Positions 18,580 through 26,848 of a stretch of 64,000 nt of DNA are shown here, piece after piece. The notes beneath the pieces are model-generated. The model was not told the DNA's origin. It saw only the letters and a list, made by a program, of their open reading frames with translations, and did no database searches. The position numbers were made by a program, and so were the translations under genes. Position 1 is the first letter of the stretch. Every line of letters begins with the position of its first letter. The stretch comes from CAZKUR01 sp964556005 (GTDB lineage: Bacteria > Bacteroidota > Ignavibacteria > Ignavibacteriales > Ignavibacteriaceae), in the NCBI GenBank assembly GCA_964556005.1, contig CAZKUR010000012.1, positions 1-64,000 on the forward strand, written 5' to 3'.

Positions 18580-19310
18580 TTCTGCAAGATTAATATAATT
18601 CGAGGTGAATTTTCAATATCAAAATTGTTTCCGTAAAAATCTCCGAAAAGCTTAAGTTTTTTAAAGCCGGTTCTTTCAAGTGTTTCAAGCAATTCATTAA
18701 TGTGAAACATTCTAACCGATTCCATATAATGTTTAATTGAACCGTTTCTTTGAATTGTTATTTTTTTGACTACCCGGTTGCCTTCAATCGAACGTTTCTG
18801 AATTATTTTACCGTTCTCTATTTCGTCCTCCGATTGAGGGATGAGGTTTTTTTCTATAAAGTTTTTATTTAAATAGTCCAGCGCAAAAAACCCGCCGGCC
18901 GATAAATGAAAAAATACGATCTCAAAAATTTTATTATTTTCTTTATCGTCATTAAAATAACCAATACTTGTAAATAAATTTAAAGCAAGCTTGAAGCGTT
19001 TTTCACTGGAAAATTTTCTTAAATCTGTTCTAATAAATTCTATCTTGAGCCCGAAATCTTTAGCTGTTGATCTAGCTACAGCCAGAAGGTTTTCGCTTAA
19101 ATCAACTGCAGTAACTTTAAAGCCTTTCTGTGCTAGAGAAATAGAATGTCTTCCTGCCCCGCAGGCCATATCGAGGACATTTGAATTTTCCGGCAAAGAA
19201 ATATTTTGTAAAATTAAATCAATTAACTTCTGTGCATCAATTTCATTACGGTGACGGTAAACGTTCAGATATTCTTCTGTGTTAAACCACTCTTCATACC
19301 ATTGACTCAT
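18576..19310 (-). CDS. Class I SAM-dependent methyltransferase
   Basis: A 244-residue methyltransferase. SAM-binding motif I is NVLDMACGAGRHSISLA (about 60-76), followed by KVTAVDLSENLL for the ribose-binding acidic residue. The N-terminal YEEWF...YLNVYRHR is typical of a common uncharacterised small-molecule methyltransferase subgroup. Substrate unknown. It overlaps recR upstream and a lipoprotein gene downstream by four bases each. Confidence 0.85.
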   Translation of the reverse strand: MSQWYEEWFNTEEYLNVYRHRNEIDAQKLIDLILQNISLPENSNVLDMACGAGRHSISLAQKGFKVTAVDLSENLLAVARSTAKDFGLKIEFIRTDLRKFSSEKRFKLALNLFTSIGYFNDDKENNKIFEIVFFHLSAGGFFALDYLNKNFIEKNLIPQSEDEIENGKIIQKRSIEGNRVVKKITIQRNGSIKHYMESVRMFHINELLETLERTGFKKLKLFGDFYGNNFDIENSPRIILILQK

Positions 19311-19906
19311 TCGAGAACTATTCTTCCTAAAACGGCCCTCCCAATTGTAGCTTCATCTGCAAATTCCAGATCGCCGCCAACCGGCAGGCCTCTTGCTATT
19401 CTTGTTATTTTAATTCCTAAAGGCTTAATTAATTTAGCCAGGTAAAGGGTTGTTGTTTCACCTTCGGTGTCAGGGTTCAATGCCATAATAACTTCTTTAA
19501 TATCTTCGTTTTCAAAACGTTTGAATAATTCATTTACTTTAAGATCGTCGGCAGCAACACCTGACAGGGGCGACAACACTCCGCCAAGCACATGATATAA
19601 TCCATTGAATTCATGAGTCTTCTCTATTGCAATTACATCGCTTGCTTCCTCGACAACACAAATCTGAGATTTGTCGCGTTTTTCACTTTTACAAATATCG
19701 CAAAATTCATCAACAGAAAGATTAAAGCACCTGCTGCAAAGTCTTAATTTGGTCTTCAAATCCTTAACAGCGTTTACAAGACTATTCACGGATTGTTCGT
19801 CGGTTTTAAGTAAATGCAGCGCCAAACGCTGTGCAGTTTTTTTCCCGATACCGGGAAGCTTGCTTAATTCTTCAATCGCAATTTGCAGGGGTTCAGCTAT
19901 TAACAA
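19307..19906 (-). CDS. recR: Recombination mediator protein RecR
   Basis: A 199-residue RecR. An N-terminal helix-hairpin-helix (LSKLPGIGKKTAQRLALHLL), a four-cysteine zinc finger (Cys57, Cys60, Cys69, Cys72) and a TOPRIM domain with CVVEEASDVIAIE and ALNPDTEGETT are all present. With RecO it loads RecA on gapped DNA. It lies one base after ybaB, a conserved pairing in many bacteria, although dnaX, the usual third member, is absent here. Confidence 0.95.
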   Translation of the reverse strand: MLIAEPLQIAIEELSKLPGIGKKTAQRLALHLLKTDEQSVNSLVNAVKDLKTKLRLCSRCFNLSVDEFCDICKSEKRDKSQICVVEEASDVIAIEKTHEFNGLYHVLGGVLSPLSGVAADDLKVNELFKRFENEDIKEVIMALNPDTEGETTTLYLAKLIKPLGIKITRIARGLPVGGDLEFADEATIGRAVLGRIVLE

Positions 19907-19907
19907 T

Positions 19908-20234
19908 TTAAAGTCCCGGTATATTAAAGCCTGGAGGAATCATTCCTTTTGTTACTTTGGCCATTTCCTCTTCGGCCATTTTTGAGGCCGATTGCAAAGC
20001 TTTATTTATCGCAGCAATAACCAAATCTTCAAGAATTTCCTTTTCATCAGATTTTATTACCTGCGGATCGATTTCAAGTGAAATTATTTCTTTATTACCG
20101 TTTGCAGTGGCTTTTACCATTCCTCCGCCGGCTTCTTCATTTACGGTTTTGCTCCCTAATTCAGCCTGAACTTTTTGCATTTCTTCCTGCATTTTCTGCA
20201 CTTGTTTCAAAACTCCTTGCATTCCGCCTTTCAT
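19908..20234 (-). CDS. YbaB/EbfC nucleoid-associated protein
   Basis: A 108-residue protein with the YbaB layout: an N-terminal amphipathic helix (LKQVQKMQEEMQKVQAEL) that dimerises, then GGGMVKATANGNKEIISLEI and a C-terminal helix rich in small residues. YbaB/EbfC proteins bind DNA as dimers. It is the first gene of the recR operon. The 150-base divergent gap upstream should carry promoters for both directions. Confidence 0.92.
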   Translation of the reverse strand: MKGGMQGVLKQVQKMQEEMQKVQAELGSKTVNEEAGGGMVKATANGNKEIISLEIDPQVIKSDEKEILEDLVIAAINKALQSASKMAEEEMAKVTKGMIPPGFNIPGL

Positions 20235-20384
20235 TAAAAGTCTCCTGTATAGTTAAAATATTAGAATTTTTATGATTTTCGCTCAAATATAATATAATAA
20301 ATTGACTTTATACACCTAATTTTTATAATTTCAATTCTATAATTTTTAGGATGTAAATCAAGTTCAAAAAATTCTACTATTCAT

Positions 20385-21068
20385 TTGGAAAACAACGACA
20401 CAATTTCTAAGGATTTCCCGTTAAATGGCCAAGGTTTTATTCATACCGAATACCCTGATTTTATTATTTTAAATGATTCAAAAAAAGTAAAAGTAAAGGA
20501 TCTTGGTGTAAAGTTCACTGCGATAAATTCTTTCTTTTTTGATTATTTGAAAGAATATCATATCCCGACGGCCTTTGTAAAAAACGATAAGAAAAATTCA
20601 ATGCAATATATTAAGCACGAGCGATTTCCTTTCTCCGTAAAAATTTCCAACGTGGTTGATAAGCGAACTTCAAAAATTTTTTGTAAGACAGAAGGCTGCC
20701 ATTTGAACCTGCCCATATTTGAACTCCATTACGGTGAACAAAATAATTGTATAGTTAATGAAAGTCATTTAATAACTTTTGATTTGTGCACAAATGAAGA
20801 TTTAAAGCTGATCTACAGAATTTGTTCTAAAGCAAATGCAGTGCTAAAATCATTCTTTGAAAGAAGAAATGAAACATTGGCTGAAGTTTTCTGTTACTTC
20901 GGCAAGCATGAAGGAAAAATTTATTTGATAGACGACTTTACTCCCAAAAGCCTTAAAATTATTCCATCTGATATGGCTAACGGCAAGTGGATCGACCCTT
21001 ATAACTTAACAACATCCTCGGAAATCCGGAAATATACCGATGTCCTTTTCAATCTAACGAGTGTCTAA
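20385..21068 (+). CDS. Divergent SAICAR-synthase (PurC)-like protein
   Basis: A 227-residue protein with the PurC fold order. KFTAINSFFFDYLKEYHIP, LPIFELHYG and VLKSFFERRN...IYLIDDFTPKSLKI align with equivalent stretches of SAICAR synthase. However, the ATP-binding GK(V/T)R start is replaced by NGQGFIHTE, and the substrate-binding arginine of the VVVR/IVRG segment is not in place (SVKISN). A canonical PurC is present at 60348-61244. Its place upstream of psd-pssA-purS-purQ suggests a purine link, but the active site is altered, so activity is doubtful. The start is a TTG at 20385 with no obvious Shine-Dalgarno site. Confidence 0.72.
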   Translation: MENNDTISKDFPLNGQGFIHTEYPDFIILNDSKKVKVKDLGVKFTAINSFFFDYLKEYHIPTAFVKNDKKNSMQYIKHERFPFSVKISNVVDKRTSKIFCKTEGCHLNLPIFELHYGEQNNCIVNESHLITFDLCTNEDLKLIYRICSKANAVLKSFFERRNETLAEVFCYFGKHEGKIYLIDDFTPKSLKIIPSDMANGKWIDPYNLTTSSEIRKYTDVLFNLTSV

Positions 21069-21070
21069 CA

Positions 21071-21724
21071 ATGTTTACAAAATATGGATACTCAACCCTC
21101 GGAATTATTTCTATCATCTCATTTTTTTTAATTGCAGCAAGTTTTTTTATTGAGAATAATTATATAAAAATAACTTTATTAGTAATAACATTTTTATTTT
21201 TATTCTTTAGTTTGAATTTTTTCCGCGACCCGGATAGAAAAATTCCTGTCAAGGATAATCTTGTAGTTTCACCTGCAGACGGGAAAGTTCTTTTTGTTAA
21301 AGAAGTCGAGGAAGATAATTTTATCAAAGGAAAAGGAAAGCAAATTTCTATTTTTATGTCTCCGCTTGATGTTCACGTAAATAGAATCCCGGTCAGCGGA
21401 ACAGTTGAATACTTGCATTATCACGCAGGAGATTACATTGCCGCTTTCAAAGATAAAGCAAGCGAATTAAATGAGAGAGCCGAGTTCGGAATAAAATCAA
21501 AATTCGGTAAAATATTTTTTACACAAGTTGCCGGGTTTGTGGCAAGAAGAATTATTTATGAAATAAAAAAGGGTGATGAAGTTAAAATCGGAGATAGATT
21601 CGGAATGATAAAATTCGGAAGCAGAGTCGATGTTGTAGCGCCGGACGGCTGGCAGCCGAAAGTAAAAAAGAACGATAAAGTAATTGCCGGTGAAACAATA
21701 CTTTTTGAATATACGGATAAATAA
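21071..21724 (+). CDS. psd: Phosphatidylserine decarboxylase proenzyme
   Basis: Makes phosphatidylethanolamine from phosphatidylserine at the inner membrane. The 217-residue short form has two N-terminal helices, then FRDPDR, SPADGKVL, MSPLDVHVNRIP, ASELNERAEFG and the self-cleavage site KFGSRVD; Ser184 should become the pyruvoyl group. It sits two bases after the PurC-like gene and its TAA overlaps the pssA ATG by one base, so substrate-making and substrate-using enzymes are coupled. Confidence 0.95.
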   Translation: MFTKYGYSTLGIISIISFFLIAASFFIENNYIKITLLVITFLFLFFSLNFFRDPDRKIPVKDNLVVSPADGKVLFVKEVEEDNFIKGKGKQISIFMSPLDVHVNRIPVSGTVEYLHYHAGDYIAAFKDKASELNERAEFGIKSKFGKIFFTQVAGFVARRIIYEIKKGDEVKIGDRFGMIKFGSRVDVVAPDGWQPKVKKNDKVIAGETILFEYTDK

Positions 21725-22443
21725 TGAATAGATTTCGTGTTACCCGTTCTGTTATACCGAATCTTTTTACTTCAATGAATATGTTCGCCGGGTTTTTATC
21801 TATTCTTAATACCGGTCAGGGAAGATATATTAACGCAGCCTGGTTGATAATTATTGCGGGAATATTCGATGCGCTCGACGGCGTTATGGCAAGATTGACC
21901 AAATCCAGCAGCGAATTAGGCGTTGAACTGGACTCACTCTCAGATTTAGTTAGCTTCGGCGTGGCTCCTGCTTATTTAATTTATTCTACATATCTTCACG
22001 ACTTTAACACCATTGGAATTTTTATCAGTTCATTTATTATGCTTGCCGGCGGTTTTAGATTGGCGCGCTACAATATTCAATTAGTTGGATTTGAAAAAAC
22101 ATCTTTTAAAGGATTACCGATTCCTATTTCGGCAATTACAATATCCGGATTTGTACTTATCTATTACCACAAATCAAGCGGTTTCGAACCCCCGTATTCA
22201 TTCTATATAATCCCATTGATAATTTTGCTTTCGCTCTTAATGGTAAGTAAAATAAAATATGACTCGTTCCCAAAATTCACGGCTAAAGGTATAAAAGAAA
22301 AACCTTTTCATATCATTTTCATAATTGCTGCAATAATAACGCTGATAATTACTTCCGGGAAAGCTTTGTTTTATATTTTTGCAATCATGATTTTGTTTGG
22401 TATTTTTCGTCACATATTCATTTTCTTTAACAAAAAGAAATAA
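21724..22443 (+). CDS. pssA: CDP-diacylglycerol-serine O-phosphatidyltransferase
   Basis: A 239-residue CDP-alcohol phosphatidyltransferase with about eight helices. The catalytic DGx2ARx8Gx3Dx3D motif is seen as DALDGVMARLTKSSSELG followed by VELDSLSD. It joins serine to CDP-diacylglycerol, giving phosphatidylserine for the psd product encoded just before it. The conserved PSS-branch GFRLARYN segment follows. Membrane phospholipid synthesis. Confidence 0.94.
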   Translation: MNRFRVTRSVIPNLFTSMNMFAGFLSILNTGQGRYINAAWLIIIAGIFDALDGVMARLTKSSSELGVELDSLSDLVSFGVAPAYLIYSTYLHDFNTIGIFISSFIMLAGGFRLARYNIQLVGFEKTSFKGLPIPISAITISGFVLIYYHKSSGFEPPYSFYIIPLIILLSLLMVSKIKYDSFPKFTAKGIKEKPFHIIFIIAAIITLIITSGKALFYIFAIMILFGIFRHIFIFFNKKK

Positions 22444-22479
22444 TAAGTTTTAATCATAAATATTCGGAAGTTCAGAACA

Positions 22480-22731
22480 TTGTTTAAAGTAAAAGTATTA
22501 ATTAAAAGACGACCTTCCATTTTGGATCCCCAGGGAAAAGCCGTTGAAAAAGGAGCTAAGCTTCTTGGATTAAATAATATCCGCGATACGAGAATAGATA
22601 AATACATCGAGTTCACCGTTGACTCCGATGATAAATCGGCCGCGGAAAAAGAAGTTAACGAATATTGTAAAAAACTGTTGGCTAACCCGATAATGGAAAA
22701 TTTTGAATTTTCAATGGATGAGATCAAATGA
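22480..22731 (+). CDS. purS: Phosphoribosylformylglycinamidine synthase subunit PurS
   Basis: An 83-residue PurS, the small structural subunit that bridges PurL and PurQ in the multi-chain FGAM synthase. Family stretches are VLIKRRPSILDPQGKAVEKG and the C-terminal CKKLLANPIMENFEFS. The start is TTG at 22480. The TGA overlaps the purQ ATG by four bases. The large subunit purL is not in this window. Confidence 0.94.
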   Translation: MFKVKVLIKRRPSILDPQGKAVEKGAKLLGLNNIRDTRIDKYIEFTVDSDDKSAAEKEVNEYCKKLLANPIMENFEFSMDEIK

Positions 22732-23426
22732 ATCCGAAATTTGGAGTGGTTGTATTTCCAGGTTCAAACTGCGACCATGATGCATATTACTCGTTAAAAA
22801 AAATTTTAAACGTCGAAACCTCTTTTCTATGGCATAAAGATACCGATCTTAAAAATTCCGATGTTATTATCCTGCCAGGCGGATTTTCATATGGAGACTA
22901 TCTACGAACCGGTGCTATTGCAAGATTTTCGCCTATTATGGATAAAGTTATAAATTTTGCTGAAAAAGGCGGTTTTGTTATCGGAATCTGCAACGGGTTT
23001 CAAATTTTATTGGAAGCCGGGCTTTTACCGGGTGTCATGTTGAAAAATAAATCGCTACAATTTGTATCAAAGGATGTATATCTTTCAGTATGCAATGATA
23101 ACACTATTTTTACAAAAGGTATCGTAGGCAATAAAATAATCAAAGTACCGGTTGCTCACGGAGATGGAAATTATTTTGCGGACGAGGAAACTTTAAATTC
23201 ACTTATTGAAAATAACCAGGTAGTTTTTAGATATTCATCTGAAGCCGGGGAAATAAGCGAATTATTTAATCCCAACGGTTCTCTTGAAAACATTGCAGGA
23301 ATAATAAATAGAAAAGGAAATATTTTAGGTATGATGCCGCATCCTGAAAGAAGCTGCGACCCGGTGCTTGGCAAAACGGATGGTGCATTAATATTTAAAT
23401 CAATAATAAATAACGGATTTAATTAA
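22728..23426 (+). CDS. purQ: Phosphoribosylformylglycinamidine synthase glutaminase subunit PurQ
   Basis: Class I glutamine amidotransferase of 232 residues that supplies ammonia for FGAM formation in purine synthesis. The catalytic triad is visible: nucleophile Cys88 in GICNGFQ, and His204 and Glu206 in MMPHPERS. VVVFPGSNCDHD at the start is PurQ-specific. It is coupled to purS by an ATGA overlap. Confidence 0.96.
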   Translation: MNPKFGVVVFPGSNCDHDAYYSLKKILNVETSFLWHKDTDLKNSDVIILPGGFSYGDYLRTGAIARFSPIMDKVINFAEKGGFVIGICNGFQILLEAGLLPGVMLKNKSLQFVSKDVYLSVCNDNTIFTKGIVGNKIIKVPVAHGDGNYFADEETLNSLIENNQVVFRYSSEAGEISELFNPNGSLENIAGIINRKGNILGMMPHPERSCDPVLGKTDGALIFKSIINNGFN

Positions 23427-23437
23427 AAGGTGAGGAA

Positions 23438-23623
23438 ATGTTTCAAAATTTAGGTACCGGTGAAATATTATTAATCGTATTGGCTATATTGCTTTTATTT
23501 GGCGCTAAAAAAATCCCGGAATTGGCAAAAGGTCTGGGAAAAGGCATGAGCGAATTTAAAAAAGGATTGAAAGACGTTCAGGACAATATAACACAAGAAG
23601 AGAAAAAAGAAGAAAAGAAATAA
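23438..23623 (+). CDS. tatA: Twin-arginine translocase subunit TatA (copy 1)
   Basis: A 61-residue TatA/E-type protein: one N-terminal helix (GEILLIVLAILLLFGAKKIP), a hinge with the FGxxKxPE motif, then an amphipathic helix (GKGMSEFKKGLKDVQ) and a charged tail. TatA forms the pore of the Sec-independent export of folded proteins. A GGTGAGG ribosome site precedes the ATG. It is followed within 15 bases by a near copy. No tatC is nearby. Confidence 0.93.
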   Translation: MFQNLGTGEILLIVLAILLLFGAKKIPELAKGLGKGMSEFKKGLKDVQDNITQEEKKEEKK

Positions 23624-23638
23624 TTTGTAGAGGCAGCT

Positions 23639-23836
23639 ATGTTCGAAAATATTGGCTTTGGCGAACTGTTATTAATAGTACTGGCGATATTACTGTTATT
23701 CGGCGCCAAAAGAATCCCGGAAATAGCAAGAAACATCGGAAAAGGTATGAATGAATTTAAAAAAGGCCTGAAAGATGTTCAGGATAATATAAATTTATCC
23801 GATGAAGACAAAAAAGACAATAATAAGAAATCTTAG
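23639..23836 (+). CDS. tatA: Twin-arginine translocase subunit TatA (copy 2)
   Basis: A 65-residue protein very similar to the preceding gene: GELLLIVLAILLLFGAKRIP, then NIGKGMNEFKKGLKDVQDN. It is clearly a tandem duplicate with a different charged tail. Two TatA-type proteins can share the translocase or specialise (TatA versus TatE or TatB-like); neither has TatB length. A perfect palindromic hairpin follows about 45 bases downstream. Confidence 0.93.
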   Translation: MFENIGFGELLLIVLAILLLFGAKRIPEIARNIGKGMNEFKKGLKDVQDNINLSDEDKKDNNKKS

Positions 23837-23879
23837 ACTCGAATAGATACTCGATAAATCTAAAAACATTTTTATTTAG

Positions 23880-23905
23880 TCCTTTGGTTCATATGAACCA
23901 AAGGA
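23880..23905 (+). terminator. Probable transcription terminator after the tatA pair
   Basis: A perfect 26-base palindrome (TCCTTTGGTTCAT and its complement) about 45 bases past the second tatA stop. It would fold into an 11-base-pair stem with a four-base loop, followed by a modest T-rich stretch. Position and shape fit an intrinsic terminator for the PurC-like-to-tatA transcript; the weak T-run lowers certainty. Confidence 0.65.
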
Positions 23906-24110
23906 TTTCATTTGCTCTTTTATAAAAATACAAATGAGATGATCAGATCTCTAAAATCAATCTAATTCTCCCCGGCAAAGCTCTTACTGTTTTTCAGCTA
24001 ACATCTAAAAAAAATCTTAAAGTATATTTGATAAATCTTAAGAATTTCTGCGATGATTTATTTATTTTTAGGGACAAATTTTTTTATACTTTAATACGGA
24101 AGAAATTTAT

Positions 24111-25097
24111 ATGAGTATTTTAGTCGATAAGAAAACCAGGCTGGTAGTACAGGGAATTACTGGAGGTGAAGGCTCATTCCATACAGAACAGATGATCGAG
24201 TACGGAACCAAAGTAGTTGCCGGTGTCACTCCGGGTAAAGGTGGAACTGAATTCAACGGTGTACCTATTTATAATACCGTTGAAGAAGCTGTTAAAAATC
24301 AAAAGGCGAATACATCCGTAATATTTGTACCGCCTCCATTTGCTCCTGATGCAATTTTAGAAGCTGTTACTGCGGGAATTAAAATTATTATTTGTATAAC
24401 CGAAGGAATACCTGCAAAGGATATGGTTAATGTTTACAATTTTATCAGGGAAAAAGATGTCGTATTAATCGGGCCAAATTGTCCAGGTATAATTTCTCCC
24501 GGCAAAGCAAAAGTAGGCATTATGCCCGGGTTCATTCACAAACAGGGAAAAATCGGCGTTGTTTCACGCAGCGGCACCCTTACCTATGAAGCAGTAAAAC
24601 AATTAACTGATGCTAAGTTAGGTCAATCTACTTGTGTTGGAATCGGCGGCGACCCTGTTATCGGTTCTAATTTCGTAAAGATAATAAAATTCTTCAACGA
24701 AGATCCTCAGACCGAAGGCATAGTTATGATCGGGGAAATCGGCGGATCTGCCGAAGAGGAAGCTGCAGCATTTGTTAAAAAATATGTGAATAAACCGGTA
24801 GTTGGTTTTATCGCAGGCAGAACAGCTCCTCCCGGAAGAAGAATGGGACATGCAGGTGCAATTATTTCCGGCGGAAAAGGAACCGCTGCCGAAAAAATGG
24901 CTGCTCTGAAAAAAGCCGGAATCAAAGTTGCCGAAAGCCCTGCTGAAATCGGATCAACAATGCTGAAGGCTATCGATGAATTTAAAAAGAAAAATAGCAG
25001 CATTAAAGCAAGTAAGCTAAAAACTAAAAAAAGAGTAGTTAAAAAATCCGAAGCAAAATCAAAGGCTTCAAAAAAGAAGAAAGCTAAGAAAAAATAA
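24111..25097 (+). CDS. sucD: Succinyl-CoA synthetase alpha subunit with lysine-rich C-terminal extension
   Basis: TCA-cycle enzyme subunit that binds CoA and carries the phospho-histidine. Residues 1-290 match SucD closely: CoA-binding TGGEGSFHTEQM, IGPNCPGIISPGK, SRSGTLTYEA and the catalytic His247 in GRRMGHAGAII. The usual length is about 290 residues; here a further 37 or so (292-328) form a low-complexity tail of Lys, Ser and Ala with almost no acidic residues. The beta subunit sucC is not adjacent. ndk follows 15 bases later, perhaps because both handle nucleoside triphosphates. Confidence 0.95.
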   Translation: MSILVDKKTRLVVQGITGGEGSFHTEQMIEYGTKVVAGVTPGKGGTEFNGVPIYNTVEEAVKNQKANTSVIFVPPPFAPDAILEAVTAGIKIIICITEGIPAKDMVNVYNFIREKDVVLIGPNCPGIISPGKAKVGIMPGFIHKQGKIGVVSRSGTLTYEAVKQLTDAKLGQSTCVGIGGDPVIGSNFVKIIKFFNEDPQTEGIVMIGEIGGSAEEEAAAFVKKYVNKPVVGFIAGRTAPPGRRMGHAGAIISGGKGTAAEKMAALKKAGIKVAESPAEIGSTMLKAIDEFKKKNSSIKASKLKTKKRVVKKSEAKSKASKKKKAKKK

Positions 25098-25112
25098 AAT
25101 CAAGGAGATAAT

Positions 25113-25541
25113 TTGGGAAATAGAACATTAGCAATAATCAAACCTGACGCTGTTAAGAATAATAAAATCGGGGAAATTATTACAATTATTACTAAAGCCG
25201 GTTTCAAAATTAAAGCGTTAAAGATGACAAAACTTACGCGCGAATCTGCCGGTGGTTTTTATGAAATCCATAAAGAAAAATTTTTTTACGGTGAATTGCT
25301 CGATTATATGACATCAGGCCCGTGCATTCCGATTGCTCTTGAAAAGGAAAATGCAGTTAACGATTTTAGAAAAGTCATCGGCAGTACAGACCCTGCCGAA
25401 GCTGCCGAAGGAACAATAAGAAAATTGTACGGCAAAGATAAATCGTTCAATGCAATACACGGTTCAGACTCGGATGAAAATGCAATGATTGAAATTTCAC
25501 ATTTTTTTTCAAGAGATGAATTACTTAATAACACTCTATAA
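25113..25541 (+). CDS. ndk: Nucleoside diphosphate kinase
   Basis: A 142-residue NDP kinase that balances nucleoside triphosphate pools through a phospho-histidine, His116 in FNAIHGSDS. The N-terminal TLAIIKPDAVK and GTIRKLYG are also canonical. The start is TTG at 25113, with a strong AAGGAGA site eight bases upstream. It probably shares a transcript with sucD and ends at a hairpin terminator. Confidence 0.96.
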   Translation: MGNRTLAIIKPDAVKNNKIGEIITIITKAGFKIKALKMTKLTRESAGGFYEIHKEKFFYGELLDYMTSGPCIPIALEKENAVNDFRKVIGSTDPAEAAEGTIRKLYGKDKSFNAIHGSDSDENAMIEISHFFSRDELLNNTL

Positions 25542-25550
25542 AATTAATTT

Positions 25551-25576
25551 GGGATACCGCTCGATTTAGGTATCCC
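25551..25576 (+). terminator. Intrinsic terminator after ndk
   Basis: Inverted repeat GGGATACC ... GGTATCCC (8-base-pair stem, 10-base loop) beginning ten bases after the ndk stop and followed by ACTTTATTA. Stem strength and position fit a terminator; the T-run is short. Confidence 0.7.
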
Positions 25577-25590
25577 ACTTTATTATCCTA

Positions 25591-26835
25591 ATGAAGATTC
25601 TGTTCATAATATTTTTTTGCTCCCTGAATTTTATTCAAAGCACTTTCCCCCAAAGCTCTAAAATAAGGCTCGAACTTGGAGCAGATCAATTGCTTTCTAA
25701 TTACATGTATCTTATCAAAGGGAAGAGAATAGCCTTAGTTACAAATCAATCCGGTGTTCTTTCCAACGGAACATTACTGCTTGACACGCTCATTAAAATT
25801 AAAGACATAACGATTGAAAAAATATTTTCTCCCGAACATGGTTTAAGAGGCAACAAAACCGCCGGCGAAGATGTCGATTCATATATCGATCCGCGGACTA
25901 ACATACATGTAATTTCTTTATACGGGAAAAATAAAAAACCAACACCGGAAATGTTAAACGATGTTGAAGAAATTGTTTACGATATTCAGGATGTTGGTAC
26001 ACGTTATTACACTTATATTTCGACACTTTTTTATGTTATGCAGGCTGCAGCCGAAAACAATAAACCAGTAATCTTGCTTGACAGGCCGGATCCTATCAAT
26101 GCGGAAGATACTGAAGGACCTGTGTTGAAAAAAAATCTCGAATCGTTTGTTGGCATTGCACAAATTCCAATCAAGTATGGAATGACTCCCGGAGAATTGG
26201 CACAAATGTTTAACGGCACACATTGGCTGGGTAAAAATTTATCGGCTAATCTCACCGTTATTAAAATGAAAGGATATCAAAGAAATCTGTATTTCGATGA
26301 TTACAATTTAACATGGATCAACCCTTCACCGAATATTCCTTATGTGGAAACCGCTTTGGTTTACCCCGGAACTTGCCTGCTTGAGGCGACCAACGTTTCC
26401 GAAGGCAGAGGTACTTATTATCCTTTTACGGTAATCGGAGCGCCGTTTATAAATTCCAAAAAATTAATTGCGGAATTAAATAAGCATAACATGAATGGTT
26501 TAAAGTTGACGCCTATAGTTTTCACTCCGATTGAAATTCCATCAAGTTCAAAAAATCCCAAATATAAAGGGCAGGTCTGCCGCGGTATTTCAATTGAAGT
26601 AACCGGTAGAAAGATCTTTCATCCGGTACGTTTTGGCTTAGATTTGGTTTCCTCATTAGCTAAATTGTATCCACATAAATTTAAGATTTATGGTAAGCAG
26701 TTTGATAGACTCTCGGGTGATTCTTCAATCAGAAATTTTATTTTAAAAGGCGTATCTCCTGAAAAAATCATATCTTTCTGGCAAAATGAATTGAAAAGTT
26801 TTGATTCATTAAGAAAAAAATATTTACTCTATTAA
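25591..26835 (+). CDS. Secreted DUF1343 / NamZ-type exo-beta-N-acetylmuramidase
   Basis: A 414-residue protein with a signal peptide (about residues 1-21). The family stretches KRIALVTNQSGVL, FSPEHGLRG, YDIQDVGTRYYTYIST, LLDRPDPI and the closing KYLLY are characteristic of DUF1343. A member of this family (NamZ) was shown to release terminal N-acetylmuramic acid from peptidoglycan fragments, so cell-wall recycling in the periplasm is the likely job. The start follows the ndk terminator closely, so it should have its own promoter. Confidence 0.88.
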   Translation: MKILFIIFFCSLNFIQSTFPQSSKIRLELGADQLLSNYMYLIKGKRIALVTNQSGVLSNGTLLLDTLIKIKDITIEKIFSPEHGLRGNKTAGEDVDSYIDPRTNIHVISLYGKNKKPTPEMLNDVEEIVYDIQDVGTRYYTYISTLFYVMQAAAENNKPVILLDRPDPINAEDTEGPVLKKNLESFVGIAQIPIKYGMTPGELAQMFNGTHWLGKNLSANLTVIKMKGYQRNLYFDDYNLTWINPSPNIPYVETALVYPGTCLLEATNVSEGRGTYYPFTVIGAPFINSKKLIAELNKHNMNGLKLTPIVFTPIEIPSSSKNPKYKGQVCRGISIEVTGRKIFHPVRFGLDLVSSLAKLYPHKFKIYGKQFDRLSGDSSIRNFILKGVSPEKIISFWQNELKSFDSLRKKYLLY

Positions 26836-26848
26836 ATAAAAGGAAAAC

